A stretch of 64,000 bases of DNA. Origin: an uncultured Gemmiger sp. GTDB lineage: Bacteria > Bacillota > Clostridia > Oscillospirales > Ruminococcaceae. This document shows, piece by piece, positions 1 to 8,706 of this stretch. The notes beneath the pieces were generated by a model. The model ran no database searches and was not told the DNA's origin. It saw only the letters and a program-made list of their open reading frames with translations. Position numbers and translations under genes: made by a program. Position 1 is the first letter of the stretch. Each line of letters begins with the position of its first letter. The DNA lies in NCBI GenBank assembly GCA_944388175.1, contig CALXHR010000001.1:62001-126000 (forward strand). Direction: 5' to 3'.

Positions 1-2
1 CC

Positions 3-338
3 AGCCAAAACCTGGAACAGGCGCAGGCGCTGGCGGCGACCTTCTTTGGCCGCGATGTGCAGGGAAATTACTACAACGACGGCATGACAGTGCGCGCTGA
101 CTGCTTGGCCGAAAAACTCGACGCCGTGCTGCACAGCGAAAGCTATGACCCGGGCGTCTTTACCGGCGACCTGCACGCGCTGCTGGACGGATGCACGACG
201 CCGGTGGCGGTGCCGGCGGTACTGCGTGACAGCTTTGTGCAACACGCCAACGCCCTGATCGCGGGGGACGAGACCGTCGACGAGGCCGCCGCAGGCATGG
301 AGCGCGAACTCTCGCTCTACCTGGCGGAACAGCAGTGA
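3..338 (+). CDS. C-terminal part of an extracellular solute-binding protein (sugar ABC importer), truncated by the window edge
   Basis: Only the last 111 codons are present; the frame is open from base 3, so the gene starts upstream of the window. The segment is rich in Ala/Leu helices and ends in a run typical of the C-terminal helix of family 1 sugar-binding lipoproteins, but has no diagnostic motif of its own. Its identity rests on context: its stop codon overlaps the GTG start of a MalF-type permease, which a MalG-type permease follows, the usual binding protein–permease–permease order. The internal GTG near base 57 is not taken as a start because the upstream codons continue in frame. 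Confidence 0.6.
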   Translation, partial: SQNLEQAQALAATFFGRDVQGNYYNDGMTVRADCLAEKLDAVLHSESYDPGVFTGDLHALLDGCTTPVAVPAVLRDSFVQHANALIAGDETVDEAAAGMERELSLYLAEQQ

Positions 339-1189
339 GAGGGAACTACGCCCAAACCCGGCGCCGGCAGCACGCCGCGCCGTGGCTGTTTCTGGCCCCC
401 AGCCTGTGCGGGGTGACGCTGTTTGTGCTGGCCCCCTTTGCCGAGACCGTGCGCCGCAGCTTTTGCGATACGCTGGGGCGGCGGGCGGTGGGCCTTGCCA
501 ACTACCAGAGCGTGCTGCAAAACGCGGCGTTCCGCCTGGCGGTGCGCAACACCGTGCGGTTTACGGCCGTCTGCGTGCCGCTGCTGCTGGGGCTGAGTTT
601 GCTGCTGGCGCTGGCGCTGCGCAGCAGGCCGCTGCGCGGCACGCGGTGGGCGCAGCGTTACCGCACAACATTTTTGCTGCCCATGGCCATCCCGGTGGCC
701 AGCATTGCCCTGCTGTGGCAGGTGCTGTTTGCCCAAAACGGGCTGCTGAACACGCTGCTGGGCACGCATTGCGACTTTTTGGGCAGCGACGCCGCCTTTT
801 GGGTATTGATCGCCACCTATGTGTGGAAAAACGCCGGCTACACCAGCGTGCTGTGGTCCGGCGGGCTGGACGCCATCCCCAAAGAACTGTATGAAGCCGC
901 CGCCGTGGACGGTGCAGGCGCGGTGCGGCAATTTACGGCGGTGACGCTGCCGCAGCTGTGCCCCACGCTGGCCGGCACGGGCATTTTGAGCCTGCTCAAC
1001 ACCGGCAAGGTCTTCCGCGAGGCGTACCTGGTGGCGGGTGCCTACCCGCCGCAAAGCATCTACTTATTGCAGCACCTGTTCAACAACTGGTTTCTGGCGC
1101 TGGACCTGCCGCGGCTGTGCGCGGCGGCGGTGCTGGTGGCGCTGGCGACGCTGGCGGGCCTTGCGGGGCTGCGTGTTGGGAAACGATGA
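335..1189 (+). CDS. Carbohydrate ABC transporter permease, MalF/UgpA type
   Basis: A 284-residue inner-membrane protein with about six hydrophobic segments, the first near residues 16–40. The cytoplasmic EAA loop that contacts the ATPase is visible near residues 187–200 (EAAAVDGAGA...). The length and N-terminal region (LFLAPSLCGVTLFVLAPF) fit the MalF/UgpA permease family. The GTG start overlaps the stop of the binding-protein gene (GTGA), so translation is coupled, and its own stop overlaps the next ATG. No ATPase gene is visible in the window; these importers often share a distant MsmK-type ATPase. Substrate cannot be read from the sequence. Confidence 0.88.
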   Translation: MRGNYAQTRRRQHAAPWLFLAPSLCGVTLFVLAPFAETVRRSFCDTLGRRAVGLANYQSVLQNAAFRLAVRNTVRFTAVCVPLLLGLSLLLALALRSRPLRGTRWAQRYRTTFLLPMAIPVASIALLWQVLFAQNGLLNTLLGTHCDFLGSDAAFWVLIATYVWKNAGYTSVLWSGGLDAIPKELYEAAAVDGAGAVRQFTAVTLPQLCPTLAGTGILSLLNTGKVFREAYLVAGAYPPQSIYLLQHLFNNWFLALDLPRLCAAAVLVALATLAGLAGLRVGKR

Positions 1190-2010
1190 AAAAATGGTTT
1201 TTGCTCCCCTTTGCGGCGCTGGTATGGGCACCGCTGTGGCTGCTGGCCACGGCGGCGGTGACCGGCAGCGCCGAACTGCAGCTGACCTGGGGCCCGGCGC
1301 TGGCCGGCAAAGGCCAGGCCGCCTGGACGTTGCTGCCAAGCTGGCCCACGCTGCAACCCATTTTGCAGCTGCTGCTGGACACGCCGGAGTATTTTGCCGC
1401 GTTCTGGAACACCTGCGCCCAGGTGTTCCCGCAGATGGCCGGGCAGCTGACGGTCGGCGCGCCGGCGGCGTGGGCGTTGTCCCGGCTGCGGTTCCGCGGC
1501 CGGCGGGCGTTGCAGGCGCTGTATCTGATCCTGATGCTGCTGCCGTTCCAGGTCACGATGGTGCCGGCCTACCTGACGTTGAACACGCTGGGGCTGATGG
1601 ATACCGCGTGGGCGGTGGTCCTGCCCGGGGCGTTCAGCACCTTCCCGGTGTTTTTGATGCAGCGCGGGTTCGATACCGTGCCGTTGCCCTTGTTGGAAGC
1701 CGCCGCCATAGACGGCGCGGGGCCGTGGCAGCAGTTTTGGCGCATCGGCCTGCCGGTGGGGACGCCGGGCGTTTTGGCGGCGATGACTGTCAGTTTTCTG
1801 GACGCCTGGAACGCGCTGGAACAGCCGATGGTCTTTTTGCCCACACCGCTGCGCTGGCCGCTTTCGCTGTACCTTACCAACATGACCGGCCAGGACCTGG
1901 CCCTGACGATGGCGGCCAGCCTGTTTATGCTGCTGCCCGCGGTATTGATCTTTGCGTTTGGCCAGCCCTACCTCGAACAGGGCATTTTGGCCGGGGCTGT
2001 GAAAGGATGA
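1186..2010 (+). CDS. Carbohydrate ABC transporter permease, MalG type
   Basis: A 274-residue membrane permease that would pair with the upstream MalF-type protein. The EAA loop is clear near residues 179–190 (LLEAAAIDGAGPW), followed by the typical WNALEQP segment of the MalG family. The start is the ATG overlapping the previous stop (ATGA); the longer in-frame opening upstream lies inside the preceding gene. About 80 residues between the first and second transmembrane segments form an extracytoplasmic loop. The gene is followed after only four bases by an unrelated-looking lipoprotein and efflux-type genes, an uncommon junction. Confidence 0.88.
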   Translation: MKKWFLLPFAALVWAPLWLLATAAVTGSAELQLTWGPALAGKGQAAWTLLPSWPTLQPILQLLLDTPEYFAAFWNTCAQVFPQMAGQLTVGAPAAWALSRLRFRGRRALQALYLILMLLPFQVTMVPAYLTLNTLGLMDTAWAVVLPGAFSTFPVFLMQRGFDTVPLPLLEAAAIDGAGPWQQFWRIGLPVGTPGVLAAMTVSFLDAWNALEQPMVFLPTPLRWPLSLYLTNMTGQDLALTMAASLFMLLPAVLIFAFGQPYLEQGILAGAVKG

Positions 2011-2014
2011 CGGT

Positions 2015-2548
2015 ATGAAACGCTTGCTGCTTGTATGCATATTGGCGGCCCTGCTGTGCGCAGGGCTGGCAATGCTGGTGCAAAGCTGCGCGCCGGTGCA
2101 AAAAGGCGCGCCGGCTGCGGCTTCACCGGCGGTGGAACCGGCACGGGCGGGGCACACGCCCGCGCTGCCGGAAGCAGCGCCCATACCGGCCAGCGCCGAA
2201 ACAGCGCAGGATGACCTGCCGGACCCCGACCTGCGCGGCACCGTTGAGACCGTGGAGGGCGCGACACTTCTGCTGGACCCTGTGCGGGTTACGGAGCGGG
2301 GCGAAGGTTGGGCCGTGGCGGCGGGCGGCGGAACAGTGGAAACGGAGGTCGCCGTCCAAACCGATACGGCGCAGATCGAAACGGTCAGAGTATATAACGG
2401 CGGCCACGAACCGCCGCAACCGACCGACGAGAGCGCTTTGACGCCGGGGGACATGGTTTATTTGTACGGCGCGTGGGCGGACGAAACGTTTGTGGCGCAG
2501 CGCATCGTGGTTTTGCAATTTGGGCAGTCTGGGGACGAAAACGGATGA
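2015..2548 (+). CDS. Putative secreted lipoprotein of unknown function
   Basis: A 177-residue protein with a hydrophobic N-terminus (residues 1–20) and a possible lipobox ending at Cys25 (LVQSC). An Ala/Pro/Glu-rich linker to about residue 60 precedes a small beta-rich domain. I do not recognise a named family. It begins four bases after the MalG-type permease and its stop overlaps the ATG of the HlyD-like adaptor, so it belongs to the same transcript. An outer-face accessory of the following adaptor and MacB-like protein is plausible but is inferred only from position. Confidence 0.6.
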   Translation: MKRLLLVCILAALLCAGLAMLVQSCAPVQKGAPAAASPAVEPARAGHTPALPEAAPIPASAETAQDDLPDPDLRGTVETVEGATLLLDPVRVTERGEGWAVAAGGGTVETEVAVQTDTAQIETVRVYNGGHEPPQPTDESALTPGDMVYLYGAWADETFVAQRIVVLQFGQSGDENG

Positions 2549-3999
2549 AACTGGCAGAAAGAATTGCGCCGGTATGGCGAAACCTGGACCCGCAGCAGCA
2601 TCGGCGTGCGGGCAACATCGCACGCTTTTTTGCCGTGTTGCTGGTGCTTACGCTGGTGGCGCGGGGGACGGCCGGCGCCACGATGCCGGTTGTCACGGTG
2701 CAGACCCCGTCGTCCGGCAGCGTCAGCCAAAGCGTCGAGGGCACGGGTACAGTCGGCTATACCGACGGTACGCCGTTCACGGTGCCGGCGGGGCTGCTTG
2801 TCACCGGCGTGCCGGTGCAGCAGGGCCGGCAGGTGGCGGCCGGCGACGTGCTGGCGAAGTTTGACGAAGCAGAGTTGGGCCGAGCCATTGATGCCAAACG
2901 CGCACAGCTGCAACAGCTGCAGACCCAGGCCGCGCAGCAGGCAAAAGGCGATACGGCCGACCCTTTTGCCGCCCAGTTGGCCCAGCAGCAGTTGCAGCGC
3001 GCCTACCAGGACACGCAAAATACCTGGGCAGACGGGCAAGAAGAAGTGGACCGTGCGCGCCAAAAGCGCAGCGAAGCGGCCCAGGCGCTGGAAGCGGCGC
3101 GCAATGCCCCGCTGGACCCGGACCTGCCCGACACGCAGGCGGAAGCGCAAAAGCAGGCGGAGGTGGAAGCCGCTACGGCGGAGCTGGAAGCCGCTGACGA
3201 AGCGCTGTACCAGGCGGAAAAGGCGGCCGAAGCGGCCAACGAGGCCGCACTGGCCGCCGCCCAAAGCGTGGAGGATACCCGCAATACCGCCCTGCATGCC
3301 CTGGAAAAAGAGGAGGAACAGGTGGCCGAACAAAACGCCCTGGACCGCGCAGCGGCGGCCGTCAGCACGGCGGAAGCCGCCGCCTGCCAGGCAGAGTTGG
3401 ACGCGCTGCTGGCGTTGCAGCAGAATGGCGGCTGCCTGCTGGCGCCGATGTCCGGTACGCTGACCCGGCTGGACCTGCAGCCCGGCCAGGTCAGCACGGC
3501 GGTGGGCGGTCTGCTGGCGGGCGAGGACAGCGACTATACGCTGGAACTCAAACTTGACGAAGAGCAGGCGCAGCACATCACGGTGGGCACAGTTTTGCAT
3601 GTGCGCCAAAACAAGACCGAGGGGGACGCCGCCATACAAAGTCTGTCGGCCCCGGATGCCGACGGCGCCGTCACAGCCGCCGCAACGCTGCCGGACGGGG
3701 CGTGGACGGCGGGCAGCGCGTCGGTCAACGCAACGGCGCAGGGGGCGCGGCAGGAGTTCATCGTGCCGGCGTCTGCCGTCCGGCAGGACAACAGCCGTAT
3801 CTATGTGCTGGCGCTGGAAGAACAAAACACCCTGCTGGGGCTGCAGAACGTTGTGGTGGCGTTGCCGGTGACCGTCTTGGAAAGCGGAGACACCACAGCC
3901 GCCGTAGCCGGCGCGCTGGACCATACGACGCAGGTCGTGGTGGGCAGCAACAAGGCAGTTTCGGCCGGGGACCGGGTGAGGGTGAACGATGCCGCATAA
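2545..3999 (+). CDS. HlyD/RND-type membrane-fusion (periplasmic adaptor-like) protein
   Basis: A 484-residue protein with one N-terminal transmembrane segment (about residues 25–45), then a split lipoyl/beta-barrel region (VEGTGTVGYTDGT..., VQQGRQVAAGDVLAKFDEAEL) interrupted by a long Ala/Glu/Gln-rich coiled-coil hairpin at about residues 110–295, and a second lipoyl half (LLAPMSGTLTRLDLQPGQV). This order is the hallmark of HlyD/MacA adaptors. In a single-membrane bacterium such proteins usually work with MacB-like ABC exporters. The start is the ATG overlapping the lipoprotein stop. The next gene, overlapping by 11 bases, encodes a MacB-core-like membrane protein, supporting an export or envelope role. 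Confidence 0.85.
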   Translation: MKLAERIAPVWRNLDPQQHRRAGNIARFFAVLLVLTLVARGTAGATMPVVTVQTPSSGSVSQSVEGTGTVGYTDGTPFTVPAGLLVTGVPVQQGRQVAAGDVLAKFDEAELGRAIDAKRAQLQQLQTQAAQQAKGDTADPFAAQLAQQQLQRAYQDTQNTWADGQEEVDRARQKRSEAAQALEAARNAPLDPDLPDTQAEAQKQAEVEAATAELEAADEALYQAEKAAEAANEAALAAAQSVEDTRNTALHALEKEEEQVAEQNALDRAAAAVSTAEAAACQAELDALLALQQNGGCLLAPMSGTLTRLDLQPGQVSTAVGGLLAGEDSDYTLELKLDEEQAQHITVGTVLHVRQNKTEGDAAIQSLSAPDADGAVTAAATLPDGAWTAGSASVNATAQGARQEFIVPASAVRQDNSRIYVLALEEQNTLLGLQNVVVALPVTVLESGDTTAAVAGALDHTTQVVVGSNKAVSAGDRVRVNDAA

Positions 4000-4921
4000 A
4001 CTGTACGCCTTGCCGCCGGCCCACCGCCGCTTACGTTGGGTGCTGCTGCTGGCCGCCCTGGCGGTTGTGCAGGGGTTGTTGTGCGCCTGGGCAGGGGAAA
4101 GCGCTCGCCGCAACCAGACGACCGGCCTGCGCTTTGCCCAGCCGTTGACACAGGCCCAGGTCGAAGCGGTGTACGAGATGCCGCAGGAAACGGCCGGCGG
4201 TATCTCGGCCAGCTTTTGGGGGCAGACGACCGGCACCGTCACGGCGGAACCCACCCGCCGAGCAGAGGACGTCGTCTGCATCGCGTATTGCGGCAGCGCC
4301 GACGACTGCCTGCCGGTTTTATACGAGCGTGGTACAGCCCCAGGGGCAGTGGGGCGGCAGTGCGCGGTCTCGGCTGGGCTGGCACAGCAGCTGTTTGGCA
4401 GTGCCGAGGTGACAGGGCTTTCCGTGGTGTATGACCGGGAACGCTATGTCGTCAGCGGTGTGTTCCGGGCCGAGGATGCCGTGCTGTTGTACCCCGGTAC
4501 CGGCGGGTATACCTGTGCCGAGCTGCGCGGCGTATCGGCCGACACCCCCAAAGCCGACGCCGAACAATGGTGTGCAGCCGCGGGCCTGGGCGCGCCGCAG
4601 TGCATCGTGTACGGGCCGCAGCGCGCCTGGCTGGCGGCGGTGGTCAGCTGTCTGCCGCAGGCGTTGTGCGTGCTGGGCGGGGCGTTCCTGCTGCTGCGCG
4701 CGAGCTTGCGCTGGCCGCCGTTAGTACGCCGCGGGGTCTGGTTTGCCGGGGCGCTTGCACTGGCATGCCTGCTGCCTGTAGCGCTGCAGGTGTTGCCGGG
4801 GTGGCTGATCCCGGCGCGCTGGAGCGATTTTTCGTTTTGGGAACGCCTGGCCGAACAGATTCGCACCGCAGACCACGCCTGGCAGGCGGCGGTACGGTAT
4901 TGGCGAGATATCGCGTTATAA
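3989..4921 (+). CDS. MacB-like membrane protein (single periplasmic-core domain, partial FtsX architecture)
   Basis: A 310-residue protein with one transmembrane helix near residues 11–32, an extracytoplasmic domain of about 175 residues resembling the MacB periplasmic core (predicted alternating strands, SVVYDRERYVVSGVF), then two hydrophobic segments near residues 216–235 and 246–268. The tail after the last helix is extracytoplasmic or amphipathic. It is shorter than a full four-helix FtsX/MacB permease and has no ATPase domain. It overlaps the adaptor gene and ends at a terminator, so it closes the operon. Assignment to the MacB/FtsX family is by architecture and the neighbouring adaptor; I am moderately sure. 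Confidence 0.55.
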   Translation: MPHKLYALPPAHRRLRWVLLLAALAVVQGLLCAWAGESARRNQTTGLRFAQPLTQAQVEAVYEMPQETAGGISASFWGQTTGTVTAEPTRRAEDVVCIAYCGSADDCLPVLYERGTAPGAVGRQCAVSAGLAQQLFGSAEVTGLSVVYDRERYVVSGVFRAEDAVLLYPGTGGYTCAELRGVSADTPKADAEQWCAAAGLGAPQCIVYGPQRAWLAAVVSCLPQALCVLGGAFLLLRASLRWPPLVRRGVWFAGALALACLLPVALQVLPGWLIPARWSDFSFWERLAEQIRTADHAWQAAVRYWRDIAL

Positions 4922-4930
4922 TACAAAAAA

Positions 4931-4966
4931 CGCCCGCCGTCCACTTCGGACGTCGGGCACATTTTT
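4931..4966. terminator. Bidirectional terminator between convergent genes
   Basis: An 11-bp stem with one mismatch (GCCCGCCGTCC / GGACGTCGGGC) with a five-base loop lies 10 bases after the MacB-like gene. It has an A-run before and a T-run after it, so it can act on both the plus-strand operon and the minus-strand MATE gene. Confidence 0.8.
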
Positions 4967-4998
4967 CGCGCAGCGAACAGGTGTACAGTAAAACTGCC

Positions 4999-6339
4999 TT
5001 ACAGGGCGTTCCGTCTGCCGACGCTGTGCCGGTAGACAAGCAGCGAGACCCCCGCGGTGATAACCTCGGTCAGCCAGAAGGCATGCCAGACGCCGTCCGG
5101 CCCCAGCAGGCGGCAGAGCGCCCAGGCCAGTGGCAGGATGACGACGGTGTGGCGGCACAGCGAGATGACCAGCGACGGCAGGCCTTTGCCAAGCCCCTCC
5201 AGCGCGCCGGACGTTGCGACCGATACGGCCGAGACCAGGAACCCCAGGCTGATGATGCGCAGCGCATTTTGCCCGATGGCGACGGTCTCGGGGTTGGCGG
5301 TGAACAGCGCGATCAGCGGGCCGGAAAACGCCATGCACAGCACGGTGCCCACCGCCATGATGCCGGCGCACAGCGCCATCGTCAGCTCATAGATGCGGCG
5401 CACGCGCCTGCTTTCGCCGGCGCCGTAATTGTAGGCAATCAGCGGGCGCATGCCCTGCACGATGCCGCTGCCGGGCAGGTACAGGAAGGTTTGCAATTTG
5501 TAGTAGATGCCCAGCACCACGACATAACTTTGCGTGTACGCGACCAGAATGGAGTTGAGGAAAGAGATCAGCAGCGACGGCAGCGCCAGGTTGAGGATAG
5601 CCGGGACGCCCACGGCGTACAGCTGCCCGTCGATCTTGGGGGCAGGGCGCAAGCAGGCGCGCCGCACCCGCACCGGCAGTGCGCAGCGGCTGTAAAATAC
5701 CAGGTAGAGCGCCAGCGTCAGCGTCTGCCCCAGGCCGGTGGCCAGCGCCGCGCCGGCAATGCCCATTTGCGGGAACGGCCCCAGCCCAAAAATCAGCACC
5801 GGGTCCATGATGATGTTGCAAAGGGAGCCCGCCAGCAGGCCCAGCATCGTGATCTTCATGCTGCCGACGGCCTGGAAAATCTTCTCAAACGCCAGCGAAC
5901 CCATGATGACGACGGAAAATGCGAACGCGATGGTGGCGTAGGTGACGCCCATCTCCAGCACGGCGGCATCCGCTGTGAACAGGCGCAAAAACCCCGGCAC
6001 AGCGGCAATGCTGAGCGTCGCAATCACCACGCCGTGCAGCAGCGATAGCACCAGGCCGTGGGTGGCGGCCGTATCGGCGCGTTCCCGGTCACCTGCGCCG
6101 AGATGCCGCGCAATCTGTGCGTTGATGCCGACGCCGAAACCGATGGCGATGGCGTTGATGAGGTTTTGCAGCGGAAATACCAGCGAGAGGGCGGTCATGG
6201 CGTCCTCGCTGATCTGCGCGACGAAAAAGCTGTCTACAATATTGTACAGCGCGTTGACGAGCATCGAGACGACCATCGGCAGCGACATCGAGACCAGCAG
6301 CGGCAAGATGGGCCGCTCTTTCATAAACGTTGCATCCAT
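4999..6339 (-). CDS. MATE family multidrug/metabolite efflux transporter
   Basis: A 446-residue polytopic membrane protein with about twelve hydrophobic segments in two similar halves, as in NorM/DinF-type antiporters that export cationic compounds with Na+ or H+. Typical MATE segments are seen near the N-terminus (PMVVSMLVNALYNIVDSFFV) and in the second half (GMRPLIAYNYGAGESRRVRR). The ATG at 6339–6337 is chosen because an AAAGGCAGG ribosome site sits upstream; the longer opening would start inside the terminator-like leader. It is transcribed toward a shared terminator and has its own promoter and a hairpin-containing leader, so it is probably regulated separately from the araC-type gene upstream. 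Confidence 0.9.
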   Translation of the reverse strand: MDATFMKERPILPLLVSMSLPMVVSMLVNALYNIVDSFFVAQISEDAMTALSLVFPLQNLINAIAIGFGVGINAQIARHLGAGDRERADTAATHGLVLSLLHGVVIATLSIAAVPGFLRLFTADAAVLEMGVTYATIAFAFSVVIMGSLAFEKIFQAVGSMKITMLGLLAGSLCNIIMDPVLIFGLGPFPQMGIAGAALATGLGQTLTLALYLVFYSRCALPVRVRRACLRPAPKIDGQLYAVGVPAILNLALPSLLISFLNSILVAYTQSYVVVLGIYYKLQTFLYLPGSGIVQGMRPLIAYNYGAGESRRVRRIYELTMALCAGIMAVGTVLCMAFSGPLIALFTANPETVAIGQNALRIISLGFLVSAVSVATSGALEGLGKGLPSLVISLCRHTVVILPLAWALCRLLGPDGVWHAFWLTEVITAGVSLLVYRHSVGRRNAL

Positions 6340-6379
6340 GGGGAAACCTGCCTTTCTGTTTGCATAAAAAGCCCCAGCA

Positions 6380-6422
6380 AAAAAGCCACACAATGACCCC
6401 TGCCAGAGAGATCATTGTGTGG
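6380..6422 (-). terminator. Terminator-like hairpin in the MATE leader (possible attenuator)
   Basis: A perfect 11-bp inverted repeat (CCACACAATGA / TCATTGTGTGG) with a 15-base loop is followed on the minus strand by CTTTTTT, about 40 bases before the MATE start codon. It lies downstream of a strong promoter. An upstream GTGTGG (6449–6454) could pair with the CCACAC of its 5' arm and so prevent it from forming. It could instead simply terminate the araC-type transcript, or be a DNA operator. Confidence 0.7.
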
Positions 6423-6471
6423 CGAAAAGTAGCCGAAACTGTAAAATTCCACACGGTGTTTTAGTGCTTTT

Positions 6472-6500
6472 ACCATAGCACAAGCCGGCGGGGATGTCAA
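6472..6500 (-). promoter_or_regulatory. Sigma-A promoter of the MATE gene
   Basis: On the minus strand TTGACA (6500–6495), a 17-base spacer and TATGGT (6477–6472) form a near-consensus promoter. Transcription would start near 6465, giving a leader of about 125 bases that contains the terminator-like hairpin. Confidence 0.75.
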
Positions 6501-6521
6501 GCCCGGCGCCGCTGGCAAACA

Positions 6522-7382
6522 TCACCAGTGCCGGCGGTATTCGCCGGGGGCGACGCCCTCTACTTTCTTAAAAAGGCGGGCAAAATAGTTGGCGTCCGCC
6601 AGCCCGCATTCCAGCGCGATGGTCTCGATGCTCTCCTCGCTGAAACGCAGCAGGCGCTTGGCCTGCGTGATGCGCAGCTGTGCAAGGTAGTTGCTGATCG
6701 ACTGGCCAAACTCCTCTTTAAAAACGCGGGTCAGGTAGAACTTGTTGATGTAAAACCGCTCGGCCAAGGCATCCAGCGTGATCTTTTCGGCAAAATGGGT
6801 GTCAAGATAGTCCTTGACTTCCTGCGCGCTGCGCCGTTTGCCGCGTGGGGCGTGCGCGGCGCCGGGGCGCCAGGCGTCCTCCATCAGCAGCGTCAACAGC
6901 CCAAACAGCTGGCTGCAAAGCTGCATATCACGCACATGGTCCTCGCCGGAAGCCGTCTCGTAAATCTCCTGCAGCAAGGCGCGGTAACGCTCCGGCTGGC
7001 TGGCGCGGAAAGCCGGCTGGCCGCCGCGCTCCTGGTATTTTTTGTAGATAGCCCCCAGGTTGGGGCCGTAAAAGTGCACCCAGCGCAGCCGCCAAAGGTC
7101 CCGCCCGGTGCGGTGTTCATAGGGGATGCGGCAGTCCAGAAACGCGCAGTCGCCCGCCTGCAGGCGGCGGTTGTTTCCCGCATAGGTCAGCGTGCCGCAA
7201 CCGCTTTCCACCAAAAAAACCAGGTAGGAAGTCAGGCCCTGCCGCGCGCTGGCGTGTGGCGCGCGGGCCTGCAGGCTGCCGGCTTCCTGTACGTGCAAAA
7301 GGTTGCTGCGCGCAAATGGGGACGGCGTATACAGGATGCGGCGGGAATGCACAAGCTGCCCGTCAAATAAGGCTTGCTCCAT
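6522..7382 (-). CDS. AraC family transcriptional regulator with N-terminal cupin sensor
   Basis: A 286-residue protein. The N-terminal half is a cupin-like sensor (about residues 40–130, with ESGCGTLTY and LQAGDCAFLDC strands); the C-terminal 100 residues carry two helix-turn-helix motifs of the AraC/XylS family (ITLDALAERFYINKFYLTRVF and IETIALECGLADANYFARLF). The ATG at 7382 follows a good AGGAGG site with a seven-base gap; the 31 extra upstream codons are discarded. It is divergent from gmd and upstream of the MATE gene on the same strand, so it may control either. AraC proteins of this type usually sense sugars, but the ligand is unknown. Confidence 0.9.
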   Translation of the reverse strand: MEQALFDGQLVHSRRILYTPSPFARSNLLHVQEAGSLQARAPHASARQGLTSYLVFLVESGCGTLTYAGNNRRLQAGDCAFLDCRIPYEHRTGRDLWRLRWVHFYGPNLGAIYKKYQERGGQPAFRASQPERYRALLQEIYETASGEDHVRDMQLCSQLFGLLTLLMEDAWRPGAAHAPRGKRRSAQEVKDYLDTHFAEKITLDALAERFYINKFYLTRVFKEEFGQSISNYLAQLRITQAKRLLRFSEESIETIALECGLADANYFARLFKKVEGVAPGEYRRHW

Positions 7383-7405
7383 AAAAACATCCTCCTGTGA
7401 AAGAC

Positions 7406-7414
7406 AGTATACCA
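7406..7414 (-). promoter_or_regulatory. Extended -10 promoter candidate for the araC-type gene
   Basis: On the minus strand TGGTATACT gives an extended -10 element (TGn plus TATACT) about 24 bases before the start codon. No convincing -35 box is seen, which extended -10 promoters can tolerate. Confidence 0.45.
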
Positions 7415-7549
7415 AAAAAGTCAATATAATGCTAGTGCTTTGCAAGATTTCCCCTGTCGGAAAACGCAAAAACACAGTACAATAACGGGGAAAGACTGTA
7501 TAGCGTCCCCGGTTCTATCACTTCCACCCAAGAAAGGCGGTACCATTGT

Positions 7550-8638
7550 ATGAAAAAAGCGCTTATCACTGGCGTGACCGGCCAGGACGGCAGCTATCTG
7601 GCAGAGTTTTTGCTGGAAAATGGGTATGACGTACACGGTGTGATCCGGCGTTCCTCGGTCGATTACCGCGAACGCATCGCCCACCTGGAGGGGCACGAGC
7701 GGTTTCACCTGCATTACGGCGACCTGGGCGATTCCATGAGCCTGCTGGCGGTCATTGGCAGCGTGCGGCCTGATGAAATTTACAACCTGGCGGCGCAAAG
7801 CCATGTGCAGGTCAGCTTTGACGTGCCGGAGTTTACGGCCGATGTCGACGCCACCGGCGTGCTGCGCGTGCTGGAAGCCGTGCGCCTGTGCGGCCTGGCC
7901 GAGACCTGCCGCATCTACCAGGCGTCCACCAGTGAGCTGTACGGCAAAGTTGAGCAGGTGCCACAGAACGAGGAAACGCCGTTCCACCCCTACAGCCCCT
8001 ATGCCGTGGCCAAGCAGTACGGGTTCTGGATCACCAAAGAATACCGCGAAGCCTACCACATGTTCTGCTGTTCTGGTATTCTGTTCAACCATGAATCCGA
8101 ACGCCGCGGCGAAACCTTCGTCACGCGCAAGATCACGCTGGCGGCCGCCCGCATCGCCCAGGGCAAGCAGGACAAGCTGTACCTCGGCAACCTGTCCAGC
8201 CTGCGGGACTGGGGGTACGCCAAAGATTATGTCGAATGCATGTGGCTGATCCTGCAAAATGACAAGCCGGAGGATTTCGTCATTGCCACCGGCGTGCAGC
8301 ACAGCGTGCGGGAGTTCTGCCAGCTGGCGTTCCACTATGCCGGCATCGAACTGGAATTTACCGGCGAGGGGCTGGAGGAAAAAGGCGTCGACAAAGCCAC
8401 CGGCAAGGTACTTGTCGAAGTCAGCCCCGATTTCTACCGCCCCACCGACGTTGTCAACCTGTGGGGCGACCCGTCCAAAGCCAAGCGTGAACTGGGCTGG
8501 AACCCCACCAGGACGAGCTTCGAGCAGCTGGTCAAGATCATGGTGGACCATGATATGAAAAAAGTCACGGTCGAGCGGGCCGAGGAGCATCTCAAGACCA
8601 ATTTGGCCGAATACCTCGAAAAAGGCGTGATCAAATAA
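7550..8638 (+). CDS. gmd: GDP-mannose 4,6-dehydratase
   Basis: Converts GDP-D-mannose to GDP-4-keto-6-deoxymannose, the first committed step to GDP-L-fucose. The 362-residue length is typical. It is an extended short-chain dehydrogenase with the Rossmann motif GVTGQDG at residues 8–14 and the catalytic Tyr151-x3-Lys155 (YAVAK) with an upstream STSELYG segment. The stretch [18 protein letters not shown] is characteristic of Gmd. The start follows GAAAGG 9–14 bases upstream. It leads a three-gene cassette with fcl (69 bases downstream) and manC, which together convert mannose-1-phosphate to GDP-L-fucose. Confidence 0.97.
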   Translation: MKKALITGVTGQDGSYLAEFLLENGYDVHGVIRRSSVDYRERIAHLEGHERFHLHYGDLGDSMSLLAVIGSVRPDEIYNLAAQSHVQVSFDVPEFTADVDATGVLRVLEAVRLCGLAETCRIYQASTSELYGKVEQVPQNEETPFHPYSPYAVAKQYGFWITKEYREAYHMFCCSGILFNHESERRGETFVTRKITLAAARIAQGKQDKLYLGNLSSLRDWGYAKDYVECMWLILQNDKPEDFVIATGVQHSVREFCQLAFHYAGIELEFTGEGLEEKGVDKATGKVLVEVSPDFYRPTDVVNLWGDPSKAKRELGWNPTRTSFEQLVKIMVDHDMKKVTVERAEEHLKTNLAEYLEKGVIK

Positions 8639-8706
8639 GGCGGCGGAGATTCTCCGTTTTGGCAGCAAAACGAACCGACAACAGTACAGAAAGAAGACGA
8701 ACCGAT

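Noticed and set aside
1060-4281. Very long minus-strand open frames (464 and 607 codons) opposite the sugar permease and HlyD genes
   Set aside because: They are mirror frames of GC-rich coding sequence, with Arg/Gln/His-rich low-complexity translations and no ribosome site; the plus-strand proteins have clear families.
4567-6048. Plus-strand open frame of 493 codons across the end of the MacB-like gene and the MATE gene
   Set aside because: It crosses a terminator and reads antisense to a clear MATE transporter; the composition is that of a shadow frame.
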